The notes beneath the pieces were generated by a model. It was given only the letters and a program-made list of their open reading frames with translations, searched no databases and was not told the DNA's origin. From the NCBI GenBank assembly GCA_022702545.1, contig JAHRBC010000004.1, positions 6,292,001-6,356,000 on the forward strand: a stretch of 64,000 nucleotides of DNA. Direction: 5' to 3'. Positions 60,358-64,000 of this stretch are shown one piece after another (the stretch's first letter is position 1; the number at the start of each line of letters is the position of its first letter). The position numbers and the translations under genes are program-made. Origin of the DNA: Phycomyces nitens (taxonomy: Eukaryota; Mucoromycota; Mucoromycetes; Mucorales; Phycomycetaceae).

Positions 60358-61816
60358 GCTGTTTGGTTTCTAGAGGTTATATAGAGTAGACGATACAATT
60401 CTGTACGTATTTTCGATAAAGTGCCATGCTGTGATACGTATATGTGTCTCAATTGTGCCTCTTGATTGTGAATCCGCTTCCATGGTAATAAGTATATTGC
60501 TTGAATATGTGTGTATTCATTATAGTACTCTGGTACAAACAAACCTGTTTCAAAATATAAAGGATGTGTTTATTTATAACAGCATTCGTTTTGATAGTTT
60601 AGTTGAGAGTTCTTTGCAAAATTGTGCTTACAAAAAATATATATTCACACGCATTTCTGCATGTTAATAAAGGGTTTTTTTTAATACTCTTCTTGTTTCA
60701 ATACAATTAGTCATTTCAGAAAGTGTGTGTTTAGTCGCTGATTTTGAGTTCAATTTTTCAAGACAGTTTTATTATCCCTACACAGTCACACTTCTCTTCA
60801 ATCAGCGATGCTGGGAGAGTGTCTTCATGGTCTCTCAAAGCTTATGAGAGAAGATTATGTAGAGTATTGAGTATAAAGTAGGAAAAGAGGGGGTGGTGGG
60901 GAAATGAAAACAGACAAGTTATAAAAATAGTGGGATGTCAAGTGTATACTGGTTTGGTCAATGCAAGTGTAACGGAGGGTTGTGTGCAGAGGCACTGATG
61001 GTAGCAGGAATAAAAGGCATATTAGAGAGTGATTTATGTTTGCTGCGTTATTACTATTATTACGCAGCAAAATTTGCTGGATAACCAAGTCATTCATACG
61101 GTATTGTTAATGGGCTGTACAATAAAAGTTTTGCGAGATTAGCATGTCTTGCTCTCATTTTAACTTGCTGTATACTTTCTACTTGTGTTTAAGAAGAAGA
61201 AAAATAGCAAGCACTAATGCTGAAAACAGTCCCCAAAATGATACGTTTCAAGGAATCCAACCCTTCTTTTAAAAGAGACCAGTACAATGAAGCATAAGCA
61301 CAGATCGTCAGTAATGACTTGATTCCCGATGATCCACTTATGATACTTTGCGCAATATAAAGAGCTACATCAGGAGCTTCTTGGACTCAATAGTTACATC
61401 TCTCTCTCTCTGGTCCAAACAAAATCAGATCTAAAGTAGAAAAGACTGTCTATAGTATTCTTAAAGGCATATTTAATATGTAAAAATACAAGTGTCTTTG
61501 AAAAAAGTGCCCCATTAACTATCATTATTTGCCATGTTTTCTTTTGAAAGCTCTTTTACATATATATTTTTGACAATATTCTGTACACAAACAACTCGCC
61601 ATTTGTCATATTTCCATTTGTATAGTGATATGTCGGAGTCCAAATTCAAGACGATCCTCGTAACAAAAAAAAAGTCCTTTTTTGGCAATGTATTATAAAG
61701 CAAACATAAATCACTCTCTAATATAAAAAAAGGCGGAGTCTATTTTATAATAATAAAAAAAAGGGCATCACAACATGGAAAATAATTTTCACAAGATCTG
61801 CCTTTAATCATCGACC
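60358..61816. other. intergenic spacer
   Basis: No supported gene over about 1.46 kb. The last ~80 bp are the promoter of the WKF protein gene (A/T-rich, with AATAATAAAAA near 61745). Confidence 0.55.
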
Positions 61817-62922
61817 ATGAGCCCAACAATCACCAAAGGAAAGACTGGATCGATCCCCAAAGTCACAAAGGTTACAAAGACCACAAAGACCGCAAAGACA
61901 ACCACAACCACAGACAAACCTACCGAAACCCCAATCGAAATCCCCACCGACAAAAAGGAAAATGTCAAAAAGATTGTAAAGAAAACCACAGAGAAGCCTA
62001 AACCTGGACCTAAAAAGCCAGAAGTGGCACCCAAGAAACGCCTTACACCTGCCGAGGCATTGTTAAAGTCAATGACGGCCAGAAAGGCAGCCAAGGATGC
62101 ACTGTTAAAGGGCAGCGCACCCACTCTCCATATGACTTTTGATGACGAGGGAAATGAATCGGTTGTAGAACCCAAGAAGGAAGAGAAGAAAAAGGTGGTC
62201 GAGACAAAGAAACGCAAGACAGAGTCCAAGGAGGAAGTCGAGGCCAAAAAGGCAAAGGTCGATGAGTCCTTGAAGGAGATGCAGGCATCTGTAGAAGAAC
62301 AAAAGAAAAAGAAGCCAAAGAAGCCAAAGGCACCCAAGGCACCCAAGGCACCAAAAGAGCAAAAGGAAGAGAGTCTTGGAAAGAAAGAAGGTAGGATAGG
62401 GTGAACAAAGAAAGGGATCTCTAAATGGCTTTTGTCGCAGAATCTCTGGTCTACCTTCGATTGTTTTGCTCTGATCGGTCTTTGTGGAAATTCCGTAAAG
62501 TACAGCAGATCTGGCTTTTGCAACACATTTATGACACTGATCAAGTAGGTTTATTATTAAAGGATGATCTTGTTGAATTAACAATCCACTATAGATCAAT
62601 GACGATGATTTCAAACTTTTGGTCGAGTACATAAAGGATCTACAGGGAATGGCAAGAAAGGTATAAAAGATTGACACACGCCTGCTAGACACTAAACATC
62701 CTACAGAATCTTTTGGTAGAAGCGCAAAAGATCTGTCAGACTTCCACAGTCAGTCAAGCGCTGACTGGTTATGTCGATACTCAGAATAATGATGACGATG
62801 ATGACTTTGATGCTGAGAAACTATTGGCTAGATCTACAGTACAAGCAGAAGTGGAGCCATCAGATGAACCCGAGGAATCAAAGGTTGAGAGAGCAAAGAC
62901 AATTGTTAGAGTCTTGCTCTAA
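61817..62922 (+). CDS. WKF-domain protein (C7orf50-like)
   Basis: Exons 61817..62390, 62441..62544, 62595..62660 and 62707..62922 give 319 residues in phase. The first ~190 residues are Lys/Thr/Pro/Glu-rich and disordered, with many nuclear-signal-like clusters (ETKKRKTESK) and short KAPKAPK repeats. The WKF domain follows: YLRLFCSDRSLWKFRKVQQIWLLQHIYD, then DDDFKLLVEYIKDLQGMARK and VEAQKICQ; the Trp-Lys-Phe triplet that names it is at SLWKFRKV. The C-terminus is Asp/Glu-rich. Proteins of this family (human C7orf50) are nucleolar and copurify with pre-ribosomes, so a role in ribosome biogenesis is inferred. Confidence 0.9.
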
Positions 62923-62972
62923 GTGATAATAAATTTGGAATCTGCATCTGTCGTCATGAAATCTTTTTATAT

Positions 62973-63248
62973 TTACGTCATCAAATGAGAATCATGGATA
63001 ATGGATTGCATATTTGACCATGTATTATCCTCAATAGAACCCAATTGAGTGTCTCTGTTTGTATTCGAGCGAAAATGGCTTGCAAAGTACCTCAACAACA
63101 AGAAGAAGAAAAGACTATGAGGCTGCAAGCAGTCTATTTTCATATTTGGTTCTGACAAGCCAGCAGCTTTATCGTTGAACAAGGATAGTAAAATGGTAAT
63201 AATATCAGCGATCTTGAGGACACGACGTTTATTGATGGGGTATAGCAT
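62973..63248 (-). CDS. doubtful ORF (91 aa)
   Basis: An ORF on the strand opposite to the preceding gene. Codon use is not obviously random (KIADIITILLSLFNDKAAG, TQLGSIEDNTWSNMQSII) and GC content is a little higher than in the surrounding DNA, but there is no recognised domain or promoter. It could be a remnant. Confidence 0.25.
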   Translation of the reverse strand: MLYPINKRRVLKIADIITILLSLFNDKAAGLSEPNMKIDCLQPHSLFFFLLLRYFASHFRSNTNRDTQLGSIEDNTWSNMQSIIHDSHLMT

Positions 63249-64000
63249 TTTTAGATGGAATTGTGTTTGGACGTTGCTGTAAGGTCAGATTTTACAATCT
63301 ACACTTCATAGGGTTAAAATACACTGAAAATGGAGGCTACAGTTAATATATACCATCTCCATTATAAATTAAAATCCTTTCTAAAGAATATCATTTATAG
63401 AAGAAATGTTGAAGTCTTAGGGACCAGATCAATTTATTAGACACCGGATAGCAAGTCACAATTGAAATGTCCGGTGAAATCAAAACGTTGTGCCCCAAAG
63501 TTTAGCGAATTGCTAATGAAAACACGCTCCATGTCAGGAAAATATCCTTGGTTCATTTGGTTTTAAAAAAAAAACACTTGTGCGCAACGAACTTTTAGCA
63601 ACCAAACTAGACCCACAGAAAAAGAAAAGTAAAGATTTTACTCTATAATACATGTCACAATAAACAGTCACCAGAATATGGTGGTTTTTTTTTATTAAAA
63701 AGGCTTTAAATTCAATTCAAGTCACTTTTTAAAGACTCAACATTCGAATATAATTGATTTATATAGTTTTGGCTTTATATCTATCGAAATACATGTGCCT
63801 TAACACAAGTAAGATAACTGTGTAAAAGTCTTTTAAAAGCATATATCATTCTACGGAGCTTGCATATTTTCAAGCTCATTTAATTTCGAGTGTGACTTGT
63901 ATTTTAGATTGCTGATTTAACTGTATTCACCCGCTCTCGTTTCTCTTTCCAATGTTCAATTAGAACTGTTGAAGAGGTAAGGAATCTCGAGAGCCAAATA
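63249..64000. other. window-end spacer, possible exon
   Basis: AT-rich, with a T9/A5 tract at about 63685-63700. An open 69-nt segment at 63908-63976 is bounded by ATTTTAG and GTAAGG and could be an internal exon (IADLTVFTRSRFSFQ) of a gene running off the window on the + strand; only phase 0 is open. Confidence 0.3.

Noticed and set aside
61804..62692. Long minus-strand ORFs (Phe/Leu/Ser-rich)
   Set aside because: Shadows of the Lys-rich WKF protein gene on the other strand.

Overview
This window is nuclear DNA of a filamentous fungus, most likely an early-diverging Mucoromycota (Mucorales-like) species. The evidence is protein-coding genes broken by many 50-100 nt spliceosomal introns, AT-rich spacers full of microsatellites, a chitin/glucan-wall gene (FKS-type beta-1,3-glucan synthase), an APSES transcription factor, ATP-type PEP carboxykinase, a Ral-like GTPase and nucleus-encoded mitochondrial proteins. 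I see no rRNA, tRNA, CRISPR array, operon or intact transposon. Twenty-five spliced or single-exon genes could be modelled with exon phases that agree; the organism name is an inference and cannot be fixed from the window alone.

Layout. 1-8.3 kb: the 3' part of an unknown gene (+), a gene with an internal 12-residue repeat (-), a Gfo/Idh/MocA oxidoreductase (-), a tiny three-exon membrane protein (+) and mitochondrial methionyl-tRNA synthetase (-). 8.3-22.5 kb: AT-rich, gene-poor DNA carrying two tandem, same-strand secreted subtilisin-like proteases; the first copy has an apparent one-base frameshift. 22.5-30.3 kb: a compact block with a molybdopterin-binding/CinA-like protein (+), an OB/CCCH/methyltransferase protein (-), mitochondrial ribosomal protein L17 (-), the Fe-S assembly factor IBA57 (+), a calmodulin-like protein (+) and PEP carboxykinase (-). 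31.7-38.4 kb: a polyQ APSES factor (-), a MIT-domain protein (+) and an arrestin-domain protein (-). 39.7-40.9 kb: a decayed F-box/LRR gene. 42.2-52.7 kb: a 46-residue protein (+), beta-1,3-glucan synthase (-), Ral-like GTPase (-), Mediator subunit 4 (-), FRA10AC1 homologue (+) and a ricin-B-type beta-trefoil protein (-). 52.7-58.0 kb is a gene desert. 58.0-62.9 kb: a Cys-rich protein of unknown type (+), an Irc21/NCB5OR-like cytochrome b5 protein (+) and a WKF-domain (C7orf50-like) protein (+).

Functionally the genes are a normal eukaryotic mixture rather than one pathway: mitochondrial translation and Fe-S assembly (MetRS, L17, IBA57), carbon metabolism (PEPCK), cell wall (FKS), transcription/RNA (APSES, Med4, FRA10AC1), signalling and trafficking (Ral, arrestin, MIT, calmodulin-like) and extracellular proteolysis. 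The most striking genome-level feature is that about 8 of roughly 79 modelled introns begin with GC (consensus GCAAGT/A/C) instead of GT, far above the usual ~1%.
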